DNA from: Natronosalvus caseinilyticus
Lineage (GTDB): Archaea; Halobacteriota; Halobacteria; Halobacteriales; Natrialbaceae
Reading direction: 5' to 3'
Length of the DNA: 64,000 bases
Assembly (NCBI RefSeq): GCF_017357105.1
Contig: NZ_CP071596.1
Span: 2,852,001 to 2,916,000, forward strand
Shown piece after piece: positions 29,272-38,581 of this stretch. Each line of letters begins with the position of its first letter. Position 1 is the first letter of the stretch. A model generated the notes under the pieces. That model saw only the letters and a list, made by a program, of their open reading frames with translations. It was not told where the DNA came from and ran no database searches. Both the position numbers and the translations under genes were made by a program.

Positions 29272-30183
29272 ATGATGCCTGACAAACACGGTAGATACGG
29301 TGACGACCGTCACCTCCGACCAGGCTCGCCGATCTTCGAGGCCATTCTGGAGAACGAGCGAAACCGTCGCCAGCTCGGCCACCGGCTGAACACAGCAGGA
29401 AATCGCGTGGATACAGACCAGCTCGGCGATATCGTCCGACATGGACCCGTCCTCGAAGCACTCCTAGAAGAACCTCTCGACCGTGGAGAGATCGAAGACC
29501 GTCTCGACGTTTCTCGAGCGACGAGTCACCGCTTCACACAGTGGCTCGGCGAACAGGGATTCGCCGAGAAAGTCGACGGGCGGTTTCGATTGACCGGCCG
29601 AGGCGAAGTCGTCGCAGAGGAAGTGCTCCGATTCGAGGCGAACGTACATACTGCACAGAAGCTGACACCGCTGCTCGACGTGATCTGTGAAAACCACCGA
29701 GAGTTCGTCGTCGAACCGTTCGTGGACGCGACCGTTACCGTCGCAGAACCAGATGACCCGTACCGGCCTGTCGAACGGTTTATCTCACTCGTCCGGGAGT
29801 CGGAGACGTTCCGTGGATTCAATACGACACACATGGCACCACTTGCTCTCGGCGGATTCCACGAGCAACTGTTCGATGCAACTGACACGGAAATCGTCTA
29901 CCTCCCCCATATCGCCGAGACGCTCTTCGACACGTATCCCGAGCGTGCTCAGAAGGCGATCGAGAGTGGCCACCTCGCCCTTCGAACGCGCGACCAACTG
30001 CCGTATGGGCTCGCTCTCTTCGACGAGTGCGTCGGAATAGGAGGATACGACGAAACGACGGGGCTCATGCAGGTGTTCGTCGATACAGACGAACCAATTG
30101 CACGCGAGTGGGCCGAACGTGTCTACGCCTCTATCAGAGAGGATTCGGAGCAACTCGACGACCGAGCCGATTCGACACGCTAA
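29272..30183 (+). CDS. HTH regulator with DUF1724 (FilR1-type) domain
   Basis: The 303-residue protein has a winged helix at about 50-110 (GPVLEALLEEPLDRGEIEDRLDVSRATSHRFTQWLGEQGFAEKVDGRFRLTGRGE). It ends with a DUF1724/FilR1-like domain at about 150-285 (FRGFNTTHMAPLALGGFHEQLFDATDTEIVYLPHIAETLF). Such proteins are archaeal transcription factors. A GTG at 29263 is an alternative start. It is transcribed divergently from the flavoprotein-TauE operon with about 150 bp between them, so regulation of that operon is plausible. Confidence 0.8.
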   Translation: MMPDKHGRYGDDRHLRPGSPIFEAILENERNRRQLGHRLNTAGNRVDTDQLGDIVRHGPVLEALLEEPLDRGEIEDRLDVSRATSHRFTQWLGEQGFAEKVDGRFRLTGRGEVVAEEVLRFEANVHTAQKLTPLLDVICENHREFVVEPFVDATVTVAEPDDPYRPVERFISLVRESETFRGFNTTHMAPLALGGFHEQLFDATDTEIVYLPHIAETLFDTYPERAQKAIESGHLALRTRDQLPYGLALFDECVGIGGYDETTGLMQVFVDTDEPIAREWAERVYASIREDSEQLDDRADSTR

Positions 30184-30237
30184 CAGTACTTCGAAATTCG
30201 ACGTGGTGTGAACCCGAAACGTCGTTCTGGATTCGAG

Positions 30238-30633
30238 TCAGCCGACCTGGTCCTGAATCACCATCACCTTCACCCGACGCACCCCGTCGAAGTCGCGCAG
30301 TCGATAGGTGAGTTCTCGAACGCGGTCGGCGCTTCCCCGGCAGAACAGCGACTCGAGACACCACTCCTGCTGGTGGGTGTGGCTCGTGTTGAGGATGACG
30401 TCCTGGAACTCGTGCTGGGCGGTGTGGAGTTCCCGGATCACGTCGTGGTGACGGTAATCGAAGCCGACGAGGGCGACCACCTCGCCGGTCGTCTCCTCCA
30501 GCCGCGAATGTGACTCGATGTACTCGAGCATTGCCTCTCTCACGGCTCGAGAGCGGTTGTCGAGTCCCTGGTCCTGCCAGACCTGGTCGAACGCGTCGAC
30601 GACGTCGTCGGGAATGCTAAAACTGGTTCGCAT
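30238..30633 (-). CDS. nikR: Nickel-responsive regulator NikR
   Basis: The 131-residue protein has an N-terminal ribbon-helix-helix (MRTSFSIPDDVVDAFDQVWQDQGLDNRSRAVREAML) and a C-terminal ACT-like nickel domain. The metal site is H74, H85, H87 and C92 in QHEFQDVILNTSHTHQQEWCLE. In E. coli NikR the equivalent residues are H76, H87, H89 and C95, so the His-Cys spacing is one residue shorter here. The ATG at 30633 is set by the RHH strand. It diverges from a nickel/cobalt transporter gene, the expected target. Confidence 0.9.
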   Translation of the reverse strand: MRTSFSIPDDVVDAFDQVWQDQGLDNRSRAVREAMLEYIESHSRLEETTGEVVALVGFDYRHHDVIRELHTAQHEFQDVILNTSHTHQQEWCLESLFCRGSADRVRELTYRLRDFDGVRRVKVMVIQDQVG

Positions 30634-30730
30634 GGTGGTTCGTTGCTGGGAAAAGCAGGCCGCGTATGATGAATCCCCCGTTTCGGTAGTAACAATGGTT
30701 AAGCCGGGCGTCCCGCGATAGGCGACACGA
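30634..30730. promoter_or_regulatory. Divergent nikR/transporter promoter region
   Basis: The 97-bp gap holds both promoters. A GTATGA half-site like that of bacterial NikR operators is present at 30665-30670, but no matching downstream half-site is visible, so the operator cannot be assigned with confidence. Confidence 0.4.
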
Positions 30731-31609
30731 ATGATCCCGTCCGATCTAACAGGGCTGTTCCTCGGGGCGGTCGTCCTCGGGGCTATACACGGCATCGAGC
30801 CAGGGCACGGGTGGCCGGTGGCGGCGTCGTACGCGCTCGATCAGACGAACAAGTGGGTGTACGGGTTCGCGGCGAGTTTCATCCTCGGCGTCGGCCACCT
30901 CGTGAGCAGCATCGCGATGGTGGGGGCCTTCTTCTACGCGAAGTCGTACTTCGAACTCACGCAGGTGAACGAACCGCTGACGATACCCGGTGGCGTACAG
31001 ATTGGCGGTCCGGTCAGTCTGGTCGCTGGCATCTTGCTCATCGGGCTCGGCGTTCGGGAGTATCGTCACGGGCACAGTCATGGACACGGACACTCACACG
31101 ATGGAGACGGGCACGGTCAGGGCCACTCACACGACGGACATGGGCACTCACACGAGTCCCATCACCACGATCACGACCATCACGAGCACCACCACGAAGA
31201 CGACCACGACCACCACGAAAGCGCCGGACTTCTGACCCGACTGAAACGCGCACTCCCGTTCGTCGGTGGCCACGACCACGACCACACTCACGACCACGGG
31301 CACGGCAACCTCGAGGACGCCGCCGACCGCGGACTCCTCGGCATCGCCTGGTTCGCCTTCCTCCTCGGATTCGCCCACGAGGAGGAGTTCGAAATCATCG
31401 CCCTCTGTTCGGGGTCGAACTACTGCCTCGAGTTGATGGCCGCTTACGCGATCACCGTCATCATTGGAATCGTCACCCTGACCATGCTGCTGGTCGCGGG
31501 TTACGAACGTCACGAAGAGACGGTCGAGAAGTACACGCCGTACCTGCCGGCGTTCTCCGCGGCTGTCCTCATCGTAATGGGGCTCGGGTTCGTCGCAGGA
31601 GTGCTATGA
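30731..31609 (+). CDS. NicO-family nickel/cobalt transporter with His-rich loop
   Basis: The 292-residue membrane protein begins MIPSDLTGLFLGAVVLGAIHGIEPGHGWPVAASYAL; HGIEPGHG is the family's metal motif. A long loop at about 113-198 is extremely rich in His, Asp and Gly (HGHSHGHGHSHDGDGHGQGH and similar), as in RcnA-like proteins. FAHEEEFEIIALC and four C-terminal helices follow. The family includes both nickel/cobalt exporters and importers; NikR next door suggests nickel control. The direction of transport cannot be fixed from sequence. Confidence 0.85.
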   Translation: MIPSDLTGLFLGAVVLGAIHGIEPGHGWPVAASYALDQTNKWVYGFAASFILGVGHLVSSIAMVGAFFYAKSYFELTQVNEPLTIPGGVQIGGPVSLVAGILLIGLGVREYRHGHSHGHGHSHDGDGHGQGHSHDGHGHSHESHHHDHDHHEHHHEDDHDHHESAGLLTRLKRALPFVGGHDHDHTHDHGHGNLEDAADRGLLGIAWFAFLLGFAHEEEFEIIALCSGSNYCLELMAAYAITVIIGIVTLTMLLVAGYERHEETVEKYTPYLPAFSAAVLIVMGLGFVAGVL

Positions 31610-31696
31610 ATCCGCTCAGTAGTTCGTCAGTCGGTCGATGAAAATTCGCCGCAAAATCGCGTTTCAGCCTTCAGGCTCGCAAGGAGAGCAGTCGGC

Positions 31697-33961
31697 TTAC
31701 TGGAACGTTCGGCCGACCTGCTCTTCTTTCGGCTGGGGTTCGCTCGACTGGAACTGCGATTCGATCTCCTCGTAGCGCTCGCGCGTCTCCTGGGTCACGC
31801 TCGGAGGAACCTCCTCGAGCGCTTGCTCGAAGTGAGCCTTGCTGACCCGGACGTTCCCGACGGCATCGCCGATGTCCTCGGGATCGACCGTCTCGATGAA
31901 CTCGCGCGTCGCGGCCATAGACGCCTCGCGGCAGACGGCCTCGATGTCCGCACCGACGTAGCCTTCCGTCTGACTCGCGAGCCAGTCGAGGTCGATTCCC
32001 TCGGCCAGCGGTTTGTCGCGGGTGTGGACCTCGAAGATCTTCTTGCGGGCCTCCTCGTCCGGGACGGGAACGTGGATGTGACGGTCGAGTCGCCCGGGTC
32101 GGAGCAAGGCCGTGTCGATCAGGTCCGGCCGGTTCGTCGTTGCGATAACGACCACGTCCTCGAGTTCCTCGAGGCCGTCGAGTTCGGTCAGGAGCTGGGA
32201 GACGACACGCTCCCCGACACCCGAATCCATCTGGCCGCTGCCACGTTCGGTCGCGATGGAGTCGATCTCGTCGAAGAAGATCACGGTCGGTGCGTTCGAC
32301 CGGGCCTTCTCGAACACCTCGCGGACGCCCTTCTCGGACTCGCCGACGTACTTGTTCAGCAGTTCGGGACCCTTGATCGAGATGAAGTTCGACTGGGCCT
32401 CGTTGGCGACGGCCTTCGCGAGCAGGGTCTTCCCGGTCCCCGGCGGACCGTACATGAGGACGCCCTTCGCGGCCTCCATGTCCATCGCCTGGAAGACCTC
32501 GGGGTAGTCCAGCGGCCACTGAATGGTCTCCTGGAGTCGGTCTTTGGTCTGCATGAGACCGCCGACGTCGTTCCAGGTGACGTCCGGCACCTCGACGAAC
32601 ACCTCGCGGAGCGCCGATGGCGTGATGCCCTTGAGCGCCTCCTTGAAGTCCTTCTCGGTGACGCGCAGGCGCTCGAGCACCTCGGCATCGATCTCCTCCT
32701 GTTCGAGGTCGAGTTCGGGCCGGATGCGCCGAAGCGCGTTCATTGCCGCTTCCTTCGTCAGGCTCTCGAGGTCGGCACCCACGAAGCCGTGGGTGTTCTC
32801 GGCGTACTGATCGAGGTCGACGCTGTCCGAGAGGGGCATCCCGCGGGTGTGCACCTGCAGGATCTCCGTCCGGCCGTCCTTGTCCGGAACGCCGATCTCG
32901 ATCTCGCGGTCGAACCGGCCGCCACGTCGGAGCGCGGGGTCGATGGCGTCGACGCGGTTGGTTGCCGCGATGACGGTGACTCGTCCGCGCTCCTCGAGGC
33001 CGTCCATCAGCGAAAGCAGCTGGGCGACGACGCGTCGTTCGACGTCGCCGCCGGCGTCCTCGCGCTTGGCCGCGATCGAGTCGAGTTCGTCGACGAAGAC
33101 GATCGCCGGGGCGTTCTCCTCGGCTTCCTCGAACACCTCGCGGAGCTTCTCTTCGGATTCTCCGTAGTACTTCGACATGATCTCCGGCCCGGAGATGGTC
33201 TGGAAGTGGGCGTCAATCTCGTTGGCGACGGCTTTGGCCATCAGGGTCTTCCCCGTTCCCGGCGGGCCGTGCAGGAGAACGCCCTTCGGCGGCTCGATGC
33301 CGAGCTGCTGGAACAGTTCCGGGTGGCGCATCGGCAACTCGATCATCTCGCGAACCTGATCGAGTTCGCTGTCGAGACCACCGATGTCCTCGTAGGTGAC
33401 GTTCGGGATTCCTTCCTGGCCAGAGCCGCTGCCGGCGCTGATCTGTTCGGCAGGCGTCTCGGAGATCTGAATCTCCGTCGAGTCCGTGATCACGACTGTC
33501 CCTTTCGGGGACGTCGAGGCGATCTTCAGAGGGACCGACTGACCGGAGCTGGCCATCGGGCCGAACGAGAGCGAGAAGGGCACCGTCTGGCCCTCGGTGA
33601 CGGCCTGGCCACTCAGTTTGTCGCGTACGAGCGGGCCGATGTCACCGCGGATCCGGAGATTCTGGGGAAGCGCCACGGTGACGCTCGAGGCCTGTTTCAC
33701 GTCGGCTTTCTCGACAGTGACGCGGTCGTCGATGCCGACGCCGGCCTCCTGGCGGATGCGACCGTCGATGCGGACGACGCCTCGGCCCTCATCCTCGGGG
33801 TACCCCGGCCAGACGCGGGCGACGGCCCGGTCCTCGCCGTTGCCCTCGATCAGGATGTAATCGCCGTTCTCGAGGCCGAGTTCGCTCATCGACGAGCGGT
33901 CGATGGCGGCCAGTCCGCGACCTGCGTCTTTTTGCTTGAGGGGTCTGACGGTGAGTTTCAT
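31697..33961 (-). CDS. cdc48: CDC48/VCP-type AAA+ ATPase
   Basis: The 754-residue protein has a double-psi beta-barrel CDC48 N-domain (about 1-180) and two AAA modules. Walker A motifs GPPGTGKT are at 232-239 and 505-512; Walker B motifs are IVFVDELD (287-294, with Leu replacing the usual Ile) and IFFDEID (561-567). The length is typical of archaeal CDC48. It acts as a hexameric protein unfoldase, usually feeding the proteasome. Its start overlaps the DUF7127 gene by 4 bp. The C-terminal tail ends EEQVGRTFQ. Confidence 0.95.
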   Translation of the reverse strand: MKLTVRPLKQKDAGRGLAAIDRSSMSELGLENGDYILIEGNGEDRAVARVWPGYPEDEGRGVVRIDGRIRQEAGVGIDDRVTVEKADVKQASSVTVALPQNLRIRGDIGPLVRDKLSGQAVTEGQTVPFSLSFGPMASSGQSVPLKIASTSPKGTVVITDSTEIQISETPAEQISAGSGSGQEGIPNVTYEDIGGLDSELDQVREMIELPMRHPELFQQLGIEPPKGVLLHGPPGTGKTLMAKAVANEIDAHFQTISGPEIMSKYYGESEEKLREVFEEAEENAPAIVFVDELDSIAAKREDAGGDVERRVVAQLLSLMDGLEERGRVTVIAATNRVDAIDPALRRGGRFDREIEIGVPDKDGRTEILQVHTRGMPLSDSVDLDQYAENTHGFVGADLESLTKEAAMNALRRIRPELDLEQEEIDAEVLERLRVTEKDFKEALKGITPSALREVFVEVPDVTWNDVGGLMQTKDRLQETIQWPLDYPEVFQAMDMEAAKGVLMYGPPGTGKTLLAKAVANEAQSNFISIKGPELLNKYVGESEKGVREVFEKARSNAPTVIFFDEIDSIATERGSGQMDSGVGERVVSQLLTELDGLEELEDVVVIATTNRPDLIDTALLRPGRLDRHIHVPVPDEEARKKIFEVHTRDKPLAEGIDLDWLASQTEGYVGADIEAVCREASMAATREFIETVDPEDIGDAVGNVRVSKAHFEQALEEVPPSVTQETRERYEEIESQFQSSEPQPKEEQVGRTFQ

Positions 33962-34206
33962 TGGGATGCCTCCAGGTCGATAGTGAGGACGCCGTTTTTC
34001 ATAAACGCTTGCGCGTCACTCGCCTGTGCTGGCACCTCGAGTTCGTACTGTTCGTCGCCAGCGACGACGAGAACGGTCCCGTCGACGACCTCGGCGGATG
34101 CGTCGACGGAGTCGCCGCCAAAGTCGATGACGATCGTCGATCCGTCGTCGTTCTCGAACCGACGGACCAGTCGTTCGTCGTCGCGAGCAAGTTGTGCTAT
34201 TTTCAT
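33958..34206 (-). CDS. DUF7127-type small protein upstream of cdc48
   Basis: The 82-residue protein ([59 protein letters not shown]) looks like an all-beta domain resembling half an Hsp20-like sandwich. I know this as a haloarchaeal conserved protein found beside CDC48, and name it DUF7127 with moderate confidence. The 4-bp overlap with cdc48 implies co-translation and possibly an adaptor or cofactor role. Confidence 0.75.
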   Translation of the reverse strand: MKIAQLARDDERLVRRFENDDGSTIVIDFGGDSVDASAEVVDGTVLVVAGDEQYELEVPAQASDAQAFMKNGVLTIDLEASQ

Positions 34207-34233
34207 TGTAACTAACCCAAGGTAAGCAGTACT

Positions 34234-34245
34234 AGTATAAATATC
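34234..34245 (-). promoter_or_regulatory. TATA box of the DUF7127-cdc48 operon
   Basis: ATATTTATACT on the minus strand lies about 30 bp upstream of the ATG at 34206, placing the transcription start near the start codon. This gives a leaderless or short-leader message as is usual in haloarchaea. Confidence 0.5.
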
Positions 34246-34400
34246 TTCCGTAAGGAATCGCCATACGTGAACAGAAATACCGATAGCGATAGTTTTGCGG
34301 TCCTACCCCCATTGGTCGACGAAAACCGACGACGACAGTGACGAGACGAATGAGTCCCCCGTCATTCCCACTTATCAGGGCGCCCGTCGTGTATCTACGC

Positions 34401-35177
34401 ATGCACACGGTGGAACACCAAGAACGCGAAACGGCATACGTGCGTGCCGACCGCGACGGGTCAGGGGACCCGATCTGTTTCGTTCACGGAAGCGGCGGTT
34501 CGAGCGCCGTCTGGAAGTCCCAGCACCGCCTCGGCAGTCAGCACCCCATCGTCGCGCTCGATCTGAGCGGTCACGGAGACTCCACGGACGTCGACGCCAA
34601 TCCAGGCTACTCGACGCTCTCGGCGTACGCTGACGACGTCATCGCGGTCCTCGAGGAGACGGACGCTCGCATGCTCGTCGGCAACTCCCTGGGTGGGGCC
34701 GTCACCATGCACGTCCTCCTCGAGCGAGCGGACGAGGTCGACCTCGACGGAGCGATACTGACCGGAACGGGGGCACGACTGGGCGTGCTCGAGGACCTTC
34801 GCTGGTGGCTCGAGAACGACTTCGAGCGGGCGATCGAGTTCCTGCACGAACCGGACCGGCTCTTTCACGACCCGGACCAGCGCCTGCGATCGATCTCGAT
34901 GGAGACCATGCGCGAGTGCGGGCAGACGGTCACGCGACGGGACTTCCTCACGTGCCACGAGTTCGACGTCAGAGATCGACTTCACGAGGTCGACGTTCCC
35001 GTCCGGGCGATCTACGGCGAACACGACCAGCTCACGCCGCCGTGGTTCCACGAGTTCCTCGTCGAGGAGATTTCGGACGCCGACGGGGTCGAGATAGCCG
35101 ACGCCGCCCACCTCTCGATGCTCGAGCGACCGACCGCGTTCAACGAAGCGCTGGTCGGATTCCTCGAGAGACTATAG
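34401..35177 (+). CDS. Alpha/beta-hydrolase
   Basis: The 258-residue protein shows the alpha/beta-hydrolase order: oxyanion motif FVHGSGGSSAVW at about 27-38, nucleophile elbow GNSLGG with S96, acid in YGEHDQLTPPWF and base in DAAHLSMLE. The ATG at 34401 starts the fold; an upstream in-frame ATG (34338) adds an unlikely head. The substrate cannot be predicted; esterase, C-C hydrolase or haloperoxidase-like activities are all possible. It stands alone. Confidence 0.85.
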   Translation: MHTVEHQERETAYVRADRDGSGDPICFVHGSGGSSAVWKSQHRLGSQHPIVALDLSGHGDSTDVDANPGYSTLSAYADDVIAVLEETDARMLVGNSLGGAVTMHVLLERADEVDLDGAILTGTGARLGVLEDLRWWLENDFERAIEFLHEPDRLFHDPDQRLRSISMETMRECGQTVTRRDFLTCHEFDVRDRLHEVDVPVRAIYGEHDQLTPPWFHEFLVEEISDADGVEIADAAHLSMLERPTAFNEALVGFLERL

Positions 35178-35414
35178 ATCGTTTTATTCTATATAGCACT
35201 ACGTATGAGAGGTATTCTCGAGTGATCTCTCACGATCAAAATAGTCTGGTATAGAATTTCGGGTTGGTAAGTAGCGGTCTTCGGCAGCCCTATTCCCTAC
35301 GTACGTCTGGCGAAAACCAACTTCATAGTACAAATCTACCGGCATGTGCTACTGAGACGAGGACGATCTATAGATTTGTATAGATTTATATGTTCGTGAT
35401 TGCGTGGTTTCGGT
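35178..35414. promoter_or_regulatory. Upstream region of the PhoU-type gene with tandem TATAGATTT
   Basis: TATAGATTTG and TATAGATTTA are tandem 10-bp repeats at 35369-35388, 26-45 bp upstream of the ATG at 35415. They occupy the TATA/BRE position and may be doubled promoter elements or a phosphate-response site. The rest of the gap holds no gene. Confidence 0.45.
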
Positions 35415-36410
35415 ATGGAGACGCGAAAAGTCCAGGTGACCGGCGGGTCGACGTACACCGTCTCACTCCCGAAGTCCTGGGCAACCGCGAACGACGTCAG
35501 CGCCGGATCGGTCGTCGAGTGCTATCCGGAGGACGACGCCCTCCTGTTGACGCCCCAGCGCGAGAGCGACCGCCAGAAAGGAACCCTCGACATCTCCAAC
35601 CTCGAGGGCGAGCGTCTCACTCGGGCGGTCATGACGATGTACGTCAGCGGCTTCGACATCATCGCGCTCGAGGCCAGTCGCATCACGACCGACCAGCGCC
35701 GGGCGATCAGGAGCGCGACCCAGGGGCTGGTCGGCGTCGAAGTCCTCGAGGAGACGACCAACAGCGTCGTCATCCAGGACCTGCTCGACTCCTCGGAGCT
35801 GTCAATCGTCAACGCTGTCAACCGCATGCGCCTGATCGCCGCCTCGATGCTCGAGGACGCCGTCACGGCGCTCATCGAGAACGACGACGACATCGCTCGT
35901 GACGTGATCGAGCGCGACGACGACGTCGACCGGCTCTGGCTCGTCGTTTCCCGCATCTTCCGTGCGACGCTCCGCTCGCCCCGGGCCTCCGAAGAACTCG
36001 GCGTCTCCCGTGAGGACTGCTTCGACTATCACTCCAGCGCCCGCCAGCTCGAGCGCGTCGCCGATCACGCGGTCAAGATCAGCAAACTCGCGATGAAGCT
36101 CGAGGACGTCTCCGAGGAGGTCGCCGACGCGCTGGTCGAGCTGTACGACGAGACGTTCGACGTCTTCGAGAAGTCCCTCGACGCGCTCTTCGCCGACGAC
36201 AGCGACGAGGCGACGGAGCTGGGTCACGACGCGCTCGAGGCCGTACTCGAGATCGACGAGCACACGCGGTCGATCGACCACATGCTCCGGGACCTCGACT
36301 CGGTCCAGGCCCAGTCGCTCGGCCTGATCGTCGACTCGCTCTCCCGAAGCGCCGATTACGGCGGGAACATCGCGGAGACGGCACTCCAGAAGGCGGCGCC
36401 CCGTCCCTGA
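35415..36410 (+). CDS. phoU: AbrB-PhoU phosphate-signalling regulator
   Basis: The 331-residue protein begins with a SpoVT/AbrB-like domain (METRKVQVTGGSTYTVSLPKSWA) and continues with two PhoU helical bundles (about 110-215, VNRMRLIAASMLEDAVTALIENDDDIARDVIERDDDVDRLW; about 215-325, EDVSEEVADALVELYDETFDVFEKSLDALF). This is the archaeal PhoU architecture linking metal-binding PhoU bundles to a possible DNA-binding domain. The pst genes begin about 1 kb downstream, consistent with a role in phosphate control. Confidence 0.9.
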   Translation: METRKVQVTGGSTYTVSLPKSWATANDVSAGSVVECYPEDDALLLTPQRESDRQKGTLDISNLEGERLTRAVMTMYVSGFDIIALEASRITTDQRRAIRSATQGLVGVEVLEETTNSVVIQDLLDSSELSIVNAVNRMRLIAASMLEDAVTALIENDDDIARDVIERDDDVDRLWLVVSRIFRATLRSPRASEELGVSREDCFDYHSSARQLERVADHAVKISKLAMKLEDVSEEVADALVELYDETFDVFEKSLDALFADDSDEATELGHDALEAVLEIDEHTRSIDHMLRDLDSVQAQSLGLIVDSLSRSADYGGNIAETALQKAAPRP

Positions 36411-36541
36411 CTGTGGTCCTCGTCAGTCCTCCATAGCGGTACGTAGCCATCCGGCCGCATCGGGAATACAACTAGCAGCGATTTTTACGAGGTCGCTCGA
36501 GGCCCCGAATACAGGGTCCCCAGGAGGACGCTGGTATACCA

Positions 36542-36769
36542 ATGACGACTGTGTCCAACGGTTCCGACACGCGAACGGCGACCGATCCCGGCGACGGAAA
36601 GGCGGCACCACCGATGTACACGGCGATTATCGTTCGCTACGACGACCGTCCCGCCCGCTGTACGATCGCACCGCGGGACGCATCTGCAGGCGAGGCTGGA
36701 TTCGACACGATGACGACGTGGCTCACCGCGAACGCAGACGTGTTCGTCGACCTCGAGGAGATGCGGTGA
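36542..36769 (+). CDS. DUF7511-type small protein
   Basis: The 75-residue protein has a 24-residue disordered head, then YTAIIVRYDDRPARCTIAPRDASAGEAGFDTMTTWLTANADVFVDLEEMR. This is the DUF7511 pattern also seen at 3792-3977. It lies between the PhoU gene and rps8e. The function is unknown. Confidence 0.7.
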   Translation: MTTVSNGSDTRTATDPGDGKAAPPMYTAIIVRYDDRPARCTIAPRDASAGEAGFDTMTTWLTANADVFVDLEEMR

Positions 36770-36797
36770 CAGTGACGGAAAATCGACGACCGAGCGC

Positions 36798-37169
36798 TTA
36801 CTCGAGAAGGACGGCGTTGACCTGACCGACCTGCCCGGGTCGCGAGGTGACGCGGGCCTGGCCTTCACTCGTGTCGATGACGGCGCCTTTCGTGATGATG
36901 TTTCGACGCACGTAGTTCGGATTGGCGTCGTTCTCGACGACGTCCGTGATCTCGGCGGTCACCGTCTCCTCGCCCGTGCTGACGCTGGCAACGTTCGTCG
37001 CGAGCGCGCGAGTCTTCTCGCCGTTACCGCGGGCGTCGATGGTACGAAAGCGAGACTCGCCGACCTGGGTCTCGGTCGGGTGGCGACCGAGCTGGTGTTT
37101 TCGTCGGTTGTTGAAGGACTTCAGTCGTCCGCCGGTGCGCTTTCGCGTAGAGCGTCCCTGGTCTTGCAT
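36798..37169 (-). CDS. rps8e: 30S ribosomal protein S8e
   Basis: The 123-residue protein (MQDQGRSTRKRTGGRLKSFNNRRKHQLGRHPTETQVGESRFRTIDARGNGEKTRALATNVASV...NPNYVRRNIITKGAVIDTSEGQARVTSRPGQVGQVNAVLLE) is unmistakably archaeal S8e. The ATG at 37169 matches the known N-terminus; the open frame upstream is not coding. This is a core translation gene and supports the chromosomal nature of the right part of the window. Confidence 0.95.
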   Translation of the reverse strand: MQDQGRSTRKRTGGRLKSFNNRRKHQLGRHPTETQVGESRFRTIDARGNGEKTRALATNVASVSTGEETVTAEITDVVENDANPNYVRRNIITKGAVIDTSEGQARVTSRPGQVGQVNAVLLE

Positions 37170-37309
37170 ACGCTCACGAAGTCGCGGCGCATACTTGAAT
37201 GCACCTCTTCGGATCGACGCCTCGAGCCGCCCGTCCCGGCGACGTTCGCTCGAGCGATCGGCATCGATGGAGGCTAAGCGAAGCGACGCTGTCGACGGCC
37301 TCAGGTTTC

Positions 37310-37371
37310 GTTCGATACCTCCGATACCTCCGATACGTCCGATACGTCCGATACGTCCGATACGTTCGATT
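37310..37371. repeat. Tandem 9-bp repeat upstream of pstS1
   Basis: TCCGATACC/TCCGATACG is repeated about 6.5 times without interruption, between the divergent starts of rps8e (37169) and pstS1 (37463). The repeat ends 38 bp before the pstS1 TATA box. It might be a multimerised operator or a slippage product. Confidence 0.75.
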
Positions 37372-37409
37372 ACGGTCCCAACGATACCAGTATTGGCGAC
37401 TCTGTAGCC

Positions 37410-37418
37410 GTATATACC
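37410..37418 (+). promoter_or_regulatory. TATA box of pstS1
   Basis: GTATATACC lies 45-53 bp upstream of the pstS1 ATG, leaving a leader of about 20 nt. Confidence 0.45.
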
Positions 37419-37462
37419 AGTCATAGCATCGTACTTACGGAGATAGGGGAATCCCTCATTCG

Positions 37463-38545
37463 ATGGTCGACAATCAGCTTCGAACGGTGAGCGGTCTGGC
37501 AACGCGACGGAAGGTCATCGCGGCGACTGGCGCCGTGGGGACGGGTCTGATTGCCGGATGTGCAGAGAACGAAGCGAGCGGCGACGGGAACAGTGGTAAC
37601 GGCGGCAACGCCAATGGAAACGGAAATGGCAATGGCAACACCGAAAACACCGTCGAGGGAACCGTCCGTATCTCCGGAAGCAGCACCGTCTTCCCCGTCT
37701 CGGAAGCCGCTGGTGAGGAGTTCTCCACCATGCACGGCGGGTTCGAGTACGAACTCTCGAGCGACGGGAGCACCGGCGGGATAGAGAACTTCTTCATCCC
37801 CGGTGAGAGCGCCGTCACTGGCTCGAGTCGGCCGATACTCGAGGAAGAAATCGAGGGCTGTCAGGACACCGGCTTTCAGCCGATCGAGTTTCAGTGCGCG
37901 GGCGACGCGCTGACGGCGATCGTCAATCCGGAGAACGACTGGCTCGACTGCGTCGACTACGAGACGATGCAGGAAGTATGGCTCCCGGACGACGCGCCCG
38001 AGACGTGGGCCGACATCGACCCCGAGTGGCCCGACGAGGAAATCGAGCTCTTCGGCCCCGCCACGACGTCGGGGACGTACGACTACTGGACGGGCGAAGT
38101 GCTCGACGACTTCCGGAGCATCCGCGAGGACTTCCAGGGAACCGAGGAGGACGATCTCATCGCGGAGGGCGTCGCCGGGAATCCGTACGCACACGGCTAT
38201 CTTCCCTATGCGTACTACGACAACAATCCCGAGGGCATCAAGGCGCTCGAGTTCGACGGCGGCGACGGGTGTACGGCGCCGAGCCTCGAGGCCGCCTCCG
38301 ATGGATCATACCCGCTCGCACGCCCGATCTTCTGGTACGTCAACCAGAACAAGCTCCAGGAGGACGAGGCCGTACAGGCGTTCGTCGAGTTCGCTATCGA
38401 GCTGTCGGGCGACTTCGAGATCGTCTCCGAGGAGATCGGCTACGTCGCCATGAACGACGACGAGGTGCAGGAGAACCTCGAGCGCCTCCAGGCCGCGATC
38501 GATGGCGAGATCAGCGACGAAGACGCGATCCCGTCGGCAAACTGA
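37463..38545 (+). CDS. pstS: Phosphate-binding lipoprotein PstS1
   Basis: The 360-residue protein has a twin-arginine-like signal (TRRKVIAATGAVGTGLIAGC) with lipobox Cys33, then an Asn/Gly-rich linker (about 42-62). The mature domain has [20 protein letters not shown] and FGPATTSGTYDYW, the phosphate-contact loops of PstS. It is anchored outside the membrane and delivers phosphate to PstC1-PstA1. A second, shorter PstS lies at 41601. Confidence 0.92.
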   Translation: MVDNQLRTVSGLATRRKVIAATGAVGTGLIAGCAENEASGDGNSGNGGNANGNGNGNGNTENTVEGTVRISGSSTVFPVSEAAGEEFSTMHGGFEYELSSDGSTGGIENFFIPGESAVTGSSRPILEEEIEGCQDTGFQPIEFQCAGDALTAIVNPENDWLDCVDYETMQEVWLPDDAPETWADIDPEWPDEEIELFGPATTSGTYDYWTGEVLDDFRSIREDFQGTEEDDLIAEGVAGNPYAHGYLPYAYYDNNPEGIKALEFDGGDGCTAPSLEAASDGSYPLARPIFWYVNQNKLQEDEAVQAFVEFAIELSGDFEIVSEEIGYVAMNDDEVQENLERLQAAIDGEISDEDAIPSAN

Positions 38546-38581
38546 CCCTCGACGGTCGTTCAGTACTCCCATGGCACTAAC

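Noticed and set aside
30634-30730. A complete bacterial-type NikR operator
   Set aside because: Only one GTATGA half-site is present; the second half at the required spacing is missing.
31069-31310. His/Asp/Gly-rich tract as a non-coding tandem repeat
   Set aside because: It is in frame inside the nickel/cobalt transporter and matches the His-rich loop of RcnA-like proteins.
31823-34225. An 800-codon open frame opposite the CDC48 gene
   Set aside because: It is the antisense of a highly conserved AAA+ gene in GC-rich DNA; its translation has no domain, while the minus strand encodes full Walker motifs.
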